Made by a program: the position numbers and the translations under genes. A stretch of DNA of 64,000 nucleotides from contig JAAEQB010000076.1 of assembly GCA_024231975.1 (NCBI GenBank), positions 1-64,000 of the forward strand, written 5' to 3'. This DNA is from Allobosea sp. Its GTDB lineage: Bacteria; Pseudomonadota; Alphaproteobacteria; Rhizobiales; Beijerinckiaceae. The notes below the pieces were generated by a model. It was not told the origin of the DNA and made no database searches. It saw only the letters and a program-made list of their open reading frames with translations. This document shows, piece by piece, positions 23,698 through 31,823 of the stretch. Position 1 is the stretch's first letter, and each line of letters opens with the position of its first letter.

Positions 23698-25038
23698 ATG
23701 CGCTATCTCCCCCTGACCGAGACCGACCGCGAGGACATGCTCGCGCGCATCGGCGTATCCGACGTCGACGCGCTCTTCTCCGACGTGCCGAACGGCAAGC
23801 TGCTGAAAGAGCCGCTCGATCTACCCCGCGCCAAGGGCGAGCTCGAGGTCGAGCGCATCCTCGGCAAGATGTCGGCCAAGAACATGGCGGCCGGCACGGT
23901 GCCGTTCTTCGTCGGGGCCGGAGCCTACAAGCACCATGTCCCGGCGACGGTCGACCATCTGATCCAGCGCTCGGAATTCCTGACCAGCTACACGCCCTAT
24001 CAGCCCGAGATCGCCCAGGGCACGCTGCAATATCTCTTCGAGTTCCAGACCCAGGTCGCGGCGCTGACCGGCATGGAGGTCGCCAACGCCTCGATGTATG
24101 ACGGCTCGACCGGCACGGCCGAAGCGGTGCTGATGGCGCATCGCGTCACCCGCCGGCGCAAGGCGGTTCTCTCCGGTGGCCTGCACCCGCATTATACTCA
24201 GGTCGTCGAGACGCTGTCCGAGATGGCGAATGACGAGGTTGTGGCACTGAAGCCCGACGTCCGCGCCAGCGAGGACATCCTCGCTGCGATCGACGACAGC
24301 GTCTCCTGCGTCGTCGTGCAATCGCCCGACGTCTTCGGCAATCTGCGCGACCTGAAGCCGATCGCCGACAAGGCGCATGCCCATGGCGCGTTGCTGATCG
24401 CGGTCTTCACCGAGGTCGTCTCGCTCGGCGCGGTCGTCCCGCCCGGCGCCCAGGATGCCGACATCGTCGTCGGCGAGGGCCAGTCGATCGGCAATGCCCT
24501 GAACTTCGGCGGCCCCTATGTCGGCCTCTTCGCCGCCAAGTCGAAATATGTCCGCCAGATGCCCGGCCGGCTCTGCGGCGAGACTGTCGACGCCGATGGC
24601 CGCCGCGGCTTCGTGCTGACGCTCTCGACCCGCGAGCAGCACATCCGCAGGGACAAGGCGACCTCGAACATCTGCACCAATTCCGGCCTCTGCGTGCTGG
24701 CCTTCACCATCCACATGACGCTGCTCGGCCAGGCCGGCCTGACCCGGCTCGCCGAGGTCAACCACGCCAATGCGGTGAAGCTCGCCGACGCGCTCGCCGG
24801 GGTGAAGGGTGCCGAGGTGCTGAACGAGAGCTTCTTCAACGAGTTCACGGTGAAGCTCGCCAAGCCGGCGGCCGAGGTGGCCGAGGCGCTCGCCGCCAAG
24901 GGCGTTCTCGCCGGCGTGCCGGTCTCGCGCCTGCTGCCGGGCGCCGGCCTCGACGGTCTCCTGATCGTCGCCAATACCGAAGTGAATACGGATGACGATC
25001 GGGCGGCCTTCGTGGCGGCGCTCGCGGAGGTGCTGTGA
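23698..25038 (+). CDS. gcvPA: Glycine dehydrogenase (decarboxylating) subunit 1
   Basis: 446 residues: the N-terminal half of the P protein as a separate gene, as in many alphaproteobacteria and Gram-positives. It begins MRYLPLTETDREDML and keeps GAYKHHVPATVD, YTPYQPEIAQGTLQYLFEFQ and ASMYDGSTGTAEA. With subunit 2 it decarboxylates glycine on pyridoxal phosphate and loads the aminomethyl group on GcvH. Its stop overlaps the start of gcvPB, which fits a 1:1 complex. Confidence 0.97.
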   Translation: MRYLPLTETDREDMLARIGVSDVDALFSDVPNGKLLKEPLDLPRAKGELEVERILGKMSAKNMAAGTVPFFVGAGAYKHHVPATVDHLIQRSEFLTSYTPYQPEIAQGTLQYLFEFQTQVAALTGMEVANASMYDGSTGTAEAVLMAHRVTRRRKAVLSGGLHPHYTQVVETLSEMANDEVVALKPDVRASEDILAAIDDSVSCVVVQSPDVFGNLRDLKPIADKAHAHGALLIAVFTEVVSLGAVVPPGAQDADIVVGEGQSIGNALNFGGPYVGLFAAKSKYVRQMPGRLCGETVDADGRRGFVLTLSTREQHIRRDKATSNICTNSGLCVLAFTIHMTLLGQAGLTRLAEVNHANAVKLADALAGVKGAEVLNESFFNEFTVKLAKPAAEVAEALAAKGVLAGVPVSRLLPGAGLDGLLIVANTEVNTDDDRAAFVAALAEVL

Positions 25039-26612
25039 TGCTGAACCGTCAGGGACGTCCCACCCAGGCCGGCGAGGGCGAGAGCCAGCGCCACGAGACC
25101 TTCACCGGCAACCGTGCTCTCCAGCAGATCGAGCCGCTGATCTTCGAGATCGGCCATCATGAGACGACCGGCGTCGACATCGACAAGCCGGCGCCGTTCA
25201 CGAGCCGCCTCGGCAAGCATGCCCGCCAGGGTGAGATCGGCCTGCCCGGCCTCTCCGAGCCGGAGGCGATGCGCCATTACGTGCGCCTCAGCCAGAAGAA
25301 TTACGGTATCGACACCGGGCTCTTCCCGCTCGGCTCCTGCACGATGAAGCACAACGCCCGCCTCAACGAGAAGGTGGCGCGCCTGCCGGGCTTCTCCGAC
25401 GTGCATCCGCTGCAGCCGGTCTCGACCGTGCCCGGCGCGCTCGACGTCATGCTCGAGCTCGCCCGCTATCTGATGACGCTGACCGGCATGCCGGCGGTGG
25501 CTCTGTCGCCCAAGGCCGGCGCCCATGGTGAAGCCTGCGGTATGATGGCGATCAAAGCTGCGATCGCCGCCAAGGGCGAGGGCGCGACCCGCAACGTCGT
25601 GCTGGTTCCCGAATCGGCTCACGGTACCAACCCGGCGACCGCGGCTTTGATCGGCTTCTCGGTGAAGGCCGTCCCGGCCCGTCCGGACGGCACTGTCGCG
25701 GTCGAGGACGTCAAGGCCCTGCTCGGCCCAGACGTCGCCGCGATCATGCTGACCAATCCGAACACCTGCGGCATCTTCGAGCCGCAGATCGTCGAGATCG
25801 CCGCGGCGATGCACGAAGCCGGCGCCTATTTCTACTGCGACGGTGCCAACTTCAACGCGATCGTCGGCAAGGCGCGCCCGGGCGATCTCGGCGTCGACGC
25901 GATGCACATCAACCTGCACAAGACCTTCTCGACCCCGCATGGCGGTGGCGGTCCGGGCGCCGGCCCAGTCGTGCTGTCGGAGCGGCTGGCGCCTTACGCG
26001 CCGGTGCCGTTCATCCATGTCGAAGGCGGCAAGACGCACCTCGTCGAGCACAAGGCCGATGCGCCGACGGGCAATGATCCCTTCGGCCGCATGACCGCCT
26101 TCCATGGCCAGATGGGCATGTATGTTCGGGCGCTCGCCTACATGCTCAGCCACGGCGCTGACGGCATGAAGCAGGCTTCGGAAGACGCGGTGCTGAACGC
26201 CAACTACATCCGTGCCGGTCTCGCCGACCTGATGTCGCTGCCCTTCCCCGACCACCCCTCGATGCACGAGGCGCTGTTCGACGACGAATGGCTGAAGGGT
26301 ACCGGCGTCACCACGCTCGACTTCGCCAAGGCGATGATCGACGAGGGCTACCACCCGATGACGGTGTATTTCCCGCTCGTCGTCCACGGCGCCATGCTGA
26401 TCGAGCCGACCGAGTCCGAATCGAAGGCCTCGCTCGACCTCTTCATCGCGACGCTGCGCGACCTCGCCATCGCCGCGAAGGGCAATGACAAGAGCCGCTT
26501 CACCGCGGCTCCCCATCACGCCCCGCTGCGCCGCCTCGACGAGACGAGGGCCGCGCGCCAGCCGGTGCTGAAATGGGAGAAGCCGGCGCCGGTGAAGGAA
26601 GCGGCGGAGTAG
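25038..26612 (+). CDS. gcvPB: Glycine dehydrogenase (decarboxylating) subunit 2
   Basis: 524 residues from ATG 25038, sharing one base with the gcvPA stop (TGATG). A GTG at 25035 would add one residue. The pyridoxal phosphate lysine is in NLHKTFSTPHGGGGPG. Other marks are GLFPLGSCTMKHNARLNEKV and YFYCDGANFNAIVG. It forms the catalytic half of the split P protein. It ends the operon, and a perfect hairpin follows within ten bases. Confidence 0.97.
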   Translation: MLNRQGRPTQAGEGESQRHETFTGNRALQQIEPLIFEIGHHETTGVDIDKPAPFTSRLGKHARQGEIGLPGLSEPEAMRHYVRLSQKNYGIDTGLFPLGSCTMKHNARLNEKVARLPGFSDVHPLQPVSTVPGALDVMLELARYLMTLTGMPAVALSPKAGAHGEACGMMAIKAAIAAKGEGATRNVVLVPESAHGTNPATAALIGFSVKAVPARPDGTVAVEDVKALLGPDVAAIMLTNPNTCGIFEPQIVEIAAAMHEAGAYFYCDGANFNAIVGKARPGDLGVDAMHINLHKTFSTPHGGGGPGAGPVVLSERLAPYAPVPFIHVEGGKTHLVEHKADAPTGNDPFGRMTAFHGQMGMYVRALAYMLSHGADGMKQASEDAVLNANYIRAGLADLMSLPFPDHPSMHEALFDDEWLKGTGVTTLDFAKAMIDEGYHPMTVYFPLVVHGAMLIEPTESESKASLDLFIATLRDLAIAAKGNDKSRFTAAPHHAPLRRLDETRAARQPVLKWEKPAPVKEAAE

Positions 26613-26615
26613 GGC

Positions 26616-27042
26616 TCAGGGCTGCTCGATCCAGGGATCGAGCAGCCGCAGGCCGAGGCGATCGAAGTCGCGGGTGTTGCGCGTGACGAGCGTCAGGTCG
26701 CGCATCCGGCTCGTTGCCGCGATCAGCCCGTCCATGGGCTCAAGATTCGCACCGTTCCGGCGCGACCATGCCATGAGGTCACCCGGCCAGTGCGATGTCC
26801 TGAGCGACATCGACGATGCGACCGTCGAAACGCTGGGGCAGGTCAGCGCCTAGCCAGGTTTCCAGCGCATCGCGCCGCTTACCGTTTGGCAGCAGCGCGA
26901 CGCCGCAGCGTATCTCCGCAAGGGTGATCACGCTGATGAAGAACTCGTCTTGGGACTTCGCCCGAATGAACCGAGCGACGTTCGGCGACAGGTCCCGCTT
27001 GGCGAGTTCCGACACCACATTGGTGTCGAGCAGGAAGCTCAA
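26616..27042 (-). pseudogene. VapC-type PIN-domain toxin, frameshifted
   Basis: The frame opens with TTG 27042 (MSFLLDTNVVSELAKRD, the first PIN aspartate). It carries the AEIRCG glutamate region and stops at 26779 after DIALAG. The rest of the PIN domain continues one frame over without any gap in homology: GDLMAWSRRNGANLEPMDG, IAATS, TLVTRNTRDFDRLGL, ending at 26616. Removing one G from the GGG at 26782-26784 joins the two parts into a normal toxin of about 140 residues. VapC toxins are RNases, and the third and fourth acidic residues are lost from the present reading frame. A sequencing error in a short G run is the other explanation. Confidence 0.85.
26620..26647. terminator. Perfect hairpin between gcvPB and the vapC remnant
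   Basis: A 13-bp perfect inverted repeat (26620-26632 with 26635-26647, two-base centre). It starts eight bases after gcvPB and doubles as the coding sequence for the last residues of the convergent toxin remnant. No T-run follows on either strand, so its efficiency is uncertain. Confidence 0.5.
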
Positions 27043-27302
27043 AGGTCGACCTTCCGAAAACCGCCCTTGAAACGTTCGATCTCGATCCCGCTGTCATAGA
27101 GCGGCGAGTTCTGGAAGAACTCGACGAGGGTTCCCTTCGGCGCCGTCTTCTTCTCCCACTCCTCCACCGACACCAGCACCGCTGCCGGCTTGCCGTTGCG
27201 GGTCACCGTCTGCGGGCCTTCGGACTTTGCCTTGTCTATGAGCTCGGAGAAGTGCGCCTTGGCGTTGGCGACGCTCCAGCTTGTCTTCGATGTCGCTGCC
27301 AT
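27039..27302 (-). CDS. Phd/YefM-type antitoxin
   Basis: 87 residues, intact. WSVANAKAHFSELIDKA and PQTVTRNGKPAAVLVSVEEWE are the Phd/YefM DNA-binding fold. The C-terminal part (GTLVEFFQNSPLYDSGIEIE) is the toxin-binding tail. The antitoxin blocks the PIN toxin and usually represses its own promoter. Its stop overlaps the TTG start of the toxin remnant (TTGA). ATG 27302 is chosen over an upstream frame because the conserved domain begins a few residues later. An operator-like palindrome lies 28 bases upstream. Confidence 0.9.
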   Translation of the reverse strand: MAATSKTSWSVANAKAHFSELIDKAKSEGPQTVTRNGKPAAVLVSVEEWEKKTAPKGTLVEFFQNSPLYDSGIEIERFKGGFRKVDL

Positions 27303-27329
27303 GCGCCGCTTCCGTTCGAAATAACCATG

Positions 27330-27346
27330 ATGACCATATAGGTCAT
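27330..27346. promoter_or_regulatory. Operator-like palindrome upstream of the antitoxin
   Basis: ATGACC (27330-27335) and GGTCAT (27341-27346) are separated by ATATA. A further half-site, ATGACCTAT, occurs at 27368-27376. Repeated half-sites at this distance are usual for Phd/YefM autorepression, so binding by the antitoxin is a reasonable inference. Confidence 0.55.
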
Positions 27347-27468
27347 TCTCGACCTTCGGCAAGCCAGATGACCTATCGTCAGCTTTTGACGCCTGCCTTA
27401 AGGCTTCCTTGACCATATGCGAGGGAAGCTTCCGACGGCGTGTATCCTCGCGCCTTGGAAGCTCGCCC

Positions 27469-28785
27469 ATGTATCGCGTTCGCCTTCGCCATATGCTCGC
27501 CGCCGCGGTCTCCTTCGCGGCGATGCTCTCGGCCTCCCGCGCCGAGGAGCCGGGCTATGGCCCCAAGACCTATGACCGCACGCTCGAGGCGCTGATCACG
27601 CATGAGGATATCGCCGGCCGCGGCGGCTGGCCGAAGATCCCCAATTCGGCGAGCGCGCTGAAACCCGATTCGCAGGGGCCGGACGTCGCGCTGCTGAAGC
27701 AACGCCTAATGCTGAGCGGCGACCTGCCGCCTGACGCCTTGCCGGGCGATGTCTATGACACAGCTGTGGTTGCCGCGGTGAAGCGCTTCCAGCGCCGCCA
27801 CGGCCTGTCGGATCTCGGCACGGTCGGCCGCCTCACTTTGAAGGCGCTGAACGTGCCGGTTGAAGTGCGCCTCAACCAGCTCACCGCGACGCTGGAGCGG
27901 CTCAAGGGCAATGGCTTCAGCTTCACCGGCCGCTATGTCGTGGTGAACATTCCCGGCGCCAGCGCCGAGGCGGTGGAGGGCGGCGTGGTGCAGCGTCGCC
28001 ATCTCGCAATCGTCGGCCGGCCCGATCGTCCGTCACCGGTGCTCCAGGCCAATATCAGCTCGGTCAACCTCAATCCGTACTGGACGGTGCCGATGTCGAT
28101 CGTAAAGGCCGACATCATCCCGCATATGCGCAAGGATCCCGGCTTCATCGCCAAGTCCAACATGAAGCTGCTCGGCGCCGAGAATCGCGAGATCGACCCG
28201 GCCAGCGTCAACTGGGCGAGCTTGAGCAACCCCTATTTCTACGTCCGGCAGGAGCCCGGCCCGACCAATTCGCTCGGCCAGCTCAAGATCGACATGCCGA
28301 ACAGCGAGGCGGTCTACATGCATGACACGCCGAAGAAGTCGCTGTTCCGCAACGATGTCCGCTTCAACTCCTCGGGCTGCGCCCGCATCGAGGGCGTGCG
28401 CGATCTCGCAGCCTGGCTGCTCGAAGGCACCGAATGGACGGAAAGCGCGATCGAGGCCGAGATCGCCAAGGGCGAGCGCAAGAATATCACGCTGAAGAAG
28501 GCGGTCCCGGTCGCCTGGGTCTACATGACCGGCTGGCAGGATGCCGAGGGGCTGGTGCAGTTCCGCAACGACATCTACGGGCTCGATACGCCGCAGGGCA
28601 TCGTCACCTCGACGATCCAGCCGCGCCGGCCGAAGCCCAAACTGGTGGTCGCTCCGGCGGTAGGCGCTGCCCCCGCCACGGTGAAGCTGCCCCAGCCGGT
28701 CGTCCGGCCGGCTGCGCCGAAGGCTGCGGCCGCTCCGATCGTCGCGCCGCGTCCGGCGCCACCGACAGCCGTCGCCATCCAGTAG
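27469..28785 (+). CDS. L,D-transpeptidase with peptidoglycan-binding domain
   Basis: 438 residues from ATG 27469: a signal peptide ending around SRAEE, a peptidoglycan-binding helix bundle (about 70-125, QGPDVALLKQRLMLSGDLP and AVKRFQRRHGL), a YkuD catalytic domain (about 170-370), and a Pro/Ala-rich tail. The catalytic region reads YMHDTPKKSLFRND, then FNSSGCARIEG with the nucleophile Cys304. These enzymes make 3-3 crosslinks in peptidoglycan or attach outer membrane proteins to it. The size and layout match the YcbB (LdtD) group. It is divergent from the antitoxin locus and ends at a strong terminator. Confidence 0.93.
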   Translation: MYRVRLRHMLAAAVSFAAMLSASRAEEPGYGPKTYDRTLEALITHEDIAGRGGWPKIPNSASALKPDSQGPDVALLKQRLMLSGDLPPDALPGDVYDTAVVAAVKRFQRRHGLSDLGTVGRLTLKALNVPVEVRLNQLTATLERLKGNGFSFTGRYVVVNIPGASAEAVEGGVVQRRHLAIVGRPDRPSPVLQANISSVNLNPYWTVPMSIVKADIIPHMRKDPGFIAKSNMKLLGAENREIDPASVNWASLSNPYFYVRQEPGPTNSLGQLKIDMPNSEAVYMHDTPKKSLFRNDVRFNSSGCARIEGVRDLAAWLLEGTEWTESAIEAEIAKGERKNITLKKAVPVAWVYMTGWQDAEGLVQFRNDIYGLDTPQGIVTSTIQPRRPKPKLVVAPAVGAAPATVKLPQPVVRPAAPKAAAAPIVAPRPAPPTAVAIQ

Positions 28786-28820
28786 GGCAGGGCGGTCCTT
28801 CCTGGTCAGAAGAGCCAATG

Positions 28821-28855
28821 AAAAACGCCGCGGTCCGAGGACCGCGGCGTTTTCG
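28821..28855. terminator. Bidirectional rho-independent terminator
   Basis: A 13-bp stem (28824-28836 with 28839-28851) flanked by A-run on the left and T-run on the right. It can terminate both the L,D-transpeptidase gene (plus) and atpF (minus), which converge here. Confidence 0.9.
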
Positions 28856-28878
28856 TTTCTCGTGTATGGCGCAGCGGC

Positions 28879-29364
28879 TCAGTTGAGCTTGGCGCGCACG
28901 TCCTTGAGGCCGGCGGCGATCAGGTCGGCTCCGGCCTTGCCGGCGACCTGGCCACGCAGGATGACCTCGGCGGCGCGGGTCGCAGCCTCGGCGGCGGCGG
29001 CACGGACCTCGGCGGTGGCCTGGGTCTCGGCCTGGGCGATCTTGTCCTGCGCCGACTTGGTCCGGCGCGTGACGAACTCCGCCAGCTTCTCCTCGGCGTC
29101 CTTGGCGAGGCGCTGGGCCTCGTCCTTGGCGTTGGCGACGATCGCCTCTGCCTCGGCCTCGGCGGCCTTGCGCTTGCCTTCGAACTCGGCGAGCAGCAGC
29201 TCGGCCTCGTGGCGCAGGCGGCGAGCCTCGGCGAGTTCACGGGCGACAAGCTCACCGCGGGCATCGAGCGCGCCGGTGAGGCTCTTGAGAGCACCCATCT
29301 TCACCGCCATGGCGAGGAAGATGACGGTCGAGACGAGGACCCAGAAGGTCGGATTGCTCAACAT
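28879..29364 (-). CDS. atpF: F0 ATP synthase subunit b
   Basis: 161 residues: an N-terminal membrane helix (PTFWVLVSTVIFLAMAVKMG) followed by a long charged, Ala/Glu-rich helix that forms the peripheral stalk. The last gene of atpI-atpB-atpE-atpF'-atpF, five bases behind the b' gene. The order and the presence of two b-type genes are typical of alphaproteobacteria, where b and b' form a heterodimer. It ends at the shared terminator. Confidence 0.95.
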   Translation of the reverse strand: MLSNPTFWVLVSTVIFLAMAVKMGALKSLTGALDARGELVARELAEARRLRHEAELLLAEFEGKRKAAEAEAEAIVANAKDEAQRLAKDAEEKLAEFVTRRTKSAQDKIAQAETQATAEVRAAAAEAATRAAEVILRGQVAGKAGADLIAAGLKDVRAKLN

Positions 29365-29369
29365 GGTGT

Positions 29370-29924
29370 TCAGCCTCCCAGCGCGGTCTTGACCGCCTTG
29401 GCGGCGTCGGCCGGGGCCGGAGCCGTGCCGGTCAGGTGGCTGACGATGGCGCCGGCCGCGTCGGCGGCGATCGCCTCGACATGGCTCATCGCCTCGGTCT
29501 TGGTGGCGACGATCTTGGCCTCGGCATCGGCGAGTTTGGCGGCGAGATCGGCCTCGACGCCCTTGCGCCGCGTGGCGCTGTCGGCGTTGACCTTCTCACG
29601 CGTCTCCTGCGCGATCGCCTGCGACTTGGCGCGGGCTTCGGCAAGGGACTTCTCATAGGCCTGGCCGGCCTCTTCGGCCTTCGCCTTCATCGCCGCCGCC
29701 TCGTCGAGGTCGCCACCGATCTTATTGGCGCGGTCCTCGAGGATGCTGCCGAGGCGCGGCACGATGACCTTGGCGGCGAGCCAGTAGAGGAAGCCGAAGG
29801 TGATCGCCAGCCAGAGCAGCTGCGAGGCGAAGGTTTCGCCCTGGAAAGGCGGGAAGCCGCCGCCATGGGCGGGAGCCGCGCCGCCATGGGCGGTCGTTCC
29901 GGTGGTCGTGGCTGGCGCTGCCAT
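29370..29924 (-). CDS. F0 ATP synthase subunit b'
   Basis: 184 residues from ATG 29924; a GTG one codon earlier is an alternative. A Gly/Ala/His-rich cytoplasmic lead is followed by one membrane helix (QLLWLAITFGFLYWLAAKV) and the core PRLGSILEDRANKI, which marks the b' branch, then a long stalk helix. It pairs with subunit b. The gap to atpE (124 bases) holds a small hairpin at 30019-30031. Confidence 0.94.
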   Translation of the reverse strand: MAAPATTTGTTAHGGAAPAHGGGFPPFQGETFASQLLWLAITFGFLYWLAAKVIVPRLGSILEDRANKIGGDLDEAAAMKAKAEEAGQAYEKSLAEARAKSQAIAQETREKVNADSATRRKGVEADLAAKLADAEAKIVATKTEAMSHVEAIAADAAGAIVSHLTGTAPAPADAAKAVKTALGG

Positions 29925-30048
29925 CACTGAACCTCATCCGGCCGCGCGAGCCCGGACGGTTCGCACGGCGATAGGGAAGGGAGGCGGGAGCCCACCGCGC
30001 GATGCCCCGAAAGGCGTCGCCTGCGGCAGGCTCGAGTAGCGTTCGCGA

Positions 30049-30276
30049 TCAGACCGCGAAGAGCAGCAGCAGCGCGATCAGCAGCGAGAAGATGCCGAGC
30101 GCTTCGGTCAGCGCGAAGCCGAGCAGCAGGGTGCCGCGCTGGCCATCGGCCGCCGACGGGTTGCGCAGGGCGCCCGAGAGGAACTGGCCGAACAGGTTGC
30201 CGAGGCCGATGCCCGCGCCGGCCATGCCGAGGCAAGCGAGACCAGCGCCGATGTACTTGGCTGCGACGGGATCCAT
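30049..30276 (-). CDS. atpE: F0 ATP synthase subunit c
   Basis: 75 residues, two membrane helices joined by the polar loop RNPSA. The first helix has the GxGxGxG-like series GAGIGLGNLFG. The second carries the ion-binding glutamate in GFALTEALGIFSLL. Multiple copies form the rotor ring in the inner membrane. The residues around the glutamate fit a proton rather than sodium ring (inference). Confidence 0.97.
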   Translation of the reverse strand: MDPVAAKYIGAGLACLGMAGAGIGLGNLFGQFLSGALRNPSAADGQRGTLLLGFALTEALGIFSLLIALLLLFAV

Positions 30277-30338
30277 GGAAATGCTCCTTAGGGGGATAGT
30301 TGTGACAGTCGAGGGGTGAACTTGGGGATCAGGGCCGA

Positions 30339-31085
30339 TCAGTGGCCCGGATGCAGGGCGTCGTGCAGGTAGATGCAGGTCAGCACGGCGAAGACATAGG
30401 CCTGCAATCCGGCGACCAGGAATTCCAGCGCGATCAGCGCGATGGTCAGCACGAGCGGCAGCGGCGACAGGATCGCCCAGCCGCCGGCGAAGAGCAGCGT
30501 CGCCACGAAGCCGGCGAAAATCTTCAGCGCGATGTGGCCGGCGAGCATGTTGGCGAAGAGACGGACCGACAGGCTGATCGGGCGAGAGACGAAGGAGATC
30601 ACCTCGATCGGCACCAGGATGATCAGCATCAGCGGATGCACGCCCTTGGGCACGAACAGGCCGAAGAAATGGGCGCCGTGCTTGGCGATGCCATAGATGA
30701 TGACGGTGAGGATCACGAGCGCGGCGAGCGCGGCGGTGACGATCAGATGGCTGGTGACGGTGAACGAGCCCGGGATCATGCCGAGCATGTTGCAGACCAG
30801 CACAAACATGAAGAGCGAGAACACCAGCGGCATGAACTTCATGCCGTCGTGGCCGGCCGAGTCTTTCACTGTGTTGGCTACGAACTCGTAGCCCATCTCA
30901 GCCAGCGATTGCAGCCTGCCTGGGACCAGCGAGCGGTTGCGCGTGCCGTAGACGAAAAGCAGCACGATGATGGCAACGGCGGCGACCATGAACAGGGCGG
31001 AATTGGTGAAAGCGATTTCGCTCCCGCCGATCTTGCCGAGCGGGACGATCGTCTTGATCTCGAATTGTTCGATCGGACCAGCCAT
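30339..31085 (-). CDS. atpB: F0 ATP synthase subunit a
   Basis: 248 residues and about six membrane segments. The essential arginine is in SLSVRLFANMLAGH, followed by the conserved terminal region LEFLVAGLQAYVFAVLTCIYL. Subunit a forms the two half-channels for protons against the c ring. It lies between atpI and atpE. Confidence 0.97.
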   Translation of the reverse strand: MAGPIEQFEIKTIVPLGKIGGSEIAFTNSALFMVAAVAIIVLLFVYGTRNRSLVPGRLQSLAEMGYEFVANTVKDSAGHDGMKFMPLVFSLFMFVLVCNMLGMIPGSFTVTSHLIVTAALAALVILTVIIYGIAKHGAHFFGLFVPKGVHPLMLIILVPIEVISFVSRPISLSVRLFANMLAGHIALKIFAGFVATLLFAGGWAILSPLPLVLTIALIALEFLVAGLQAYVFAVLTCIYLHDALHPGH

Positions 31086-31133
31086 CTGTCGCCCTTGTTC
31101 CTGCCATAAGACGGCCCCTTTCGGGGTCGTGCC

Positions 31134-31508
31134 TCAATTCTGCGCGCCCGACTTATCGTCAGTGCGCGATTTCATCAAGCCCGCTGCGCGCACGACGTTC
31201 ATCACGCCAGCGCCGAAACCGAGCATCAGCAGGACGATCATCCCGAAGGGCGCCGTCCCCAGCCACTTGTCGACGGCCCAGCCGAGCCCGCCGCCGACGA
31301 TGATGCCGGCAACGAATTCCGTGGAAAGCCGCATCGCCTGGCCGATTCCGCTGGAATCGGAGGGAGTGGCCTCGCGCCGGATCTCGGCTTCCGTCTGATT
31401 GGTCGCACGCTTCAGGCCCGCATCAAGGGACTTGAGCCGGTTTTCCAGGCTCGCATCCTCATCCGCAGGCCGCCCCGAGCCCGAACTCTTTCCGTCCTGG
31501 CCCGTCAT
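31134..31508 (-). CDS. atpI: ATP synthase accessory protein AtpI
   Basis: 124 residues: a charged N-terminal half, then two membrane helices (FVAGIIVGGGLGWAVDKWLG and MIVLLMLGFGAGVMNVVRA). The GWAVDKWLGT stretch is the AtpI/AtpQ-type family mark. AtpI helps c-ring assembly and magnesium supply and is often the first gene of the F0 operon, as here. The promoter at 31701-31729 lies about 190 bases upstream. Confidence 0.9.
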   Translation of the reverse strand: MTGQDGKSSGSGRPADEDASLENRLKSLDAGLKRATNQTEAEIRREATPSDSSGIGQAMRLSTEFVAGIIVGGGLGWAVDKWLGTAPFGMIVLLMLGFGAGVMNVVRAAGLMKSRTDDKSGAQN

Positions 31509-31823
31509 CGCCGCTCGACCGTCGTCATGACACGACCCCTCCGTGCTCGGTCCCCAAGGAAACCGGACGATACCGGAATTGTCGCTGATTTGCGCTGCCT
31601 GGCCGACCGATCCGGAACCGGATCGTCGTGGCGGGCGCCTATCGGATTGCCGATCGCCCCGTGCGATGAAAAAGCCCCGCCGCCCGGAAAAATCGGGCGC
31701 ACCATATTGACGGGGTCATATGGTGTCAAGCCGAGGAAGGGGCGATTAATGCCTTGAAAAATAAAATGATTTTAGAGTGAAGAGAGGTGCCCAGAACGAT
31801 TCTTGTGCGCCGCGGCAATAATG
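31509..31823. other. Intergenic region between atpI and the end of smc
   Basis: No gene is seen. It contains the atp promoter at 31701-31729, a roughly 190-base leader toward atpI, and an AT-rich patch near 31750-31780 just behind the smc stop. Confidence 0.7.
31701..31729 (-). promoter_or_regulatory. Sigma-70 promoter of the atp (F0) operon, with overlapping palindrome
   Basis: On the minus strand a perfect TTGACA (31729-31724) is followed after exactly 17 bases by TATGGT (31706-31701). The palindrome ACCATAT (31701-31707) with ATATGGT (31718-31724) covers the -10 and spacer, a place where a repressor could block polymerase. Confidence 0.75.

Noticed and set aside
24516..26519. 667-residue minus-strand frame
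   Set aside because: Antisense of gcvPA/gcvPB, produced by high GC at third positions.
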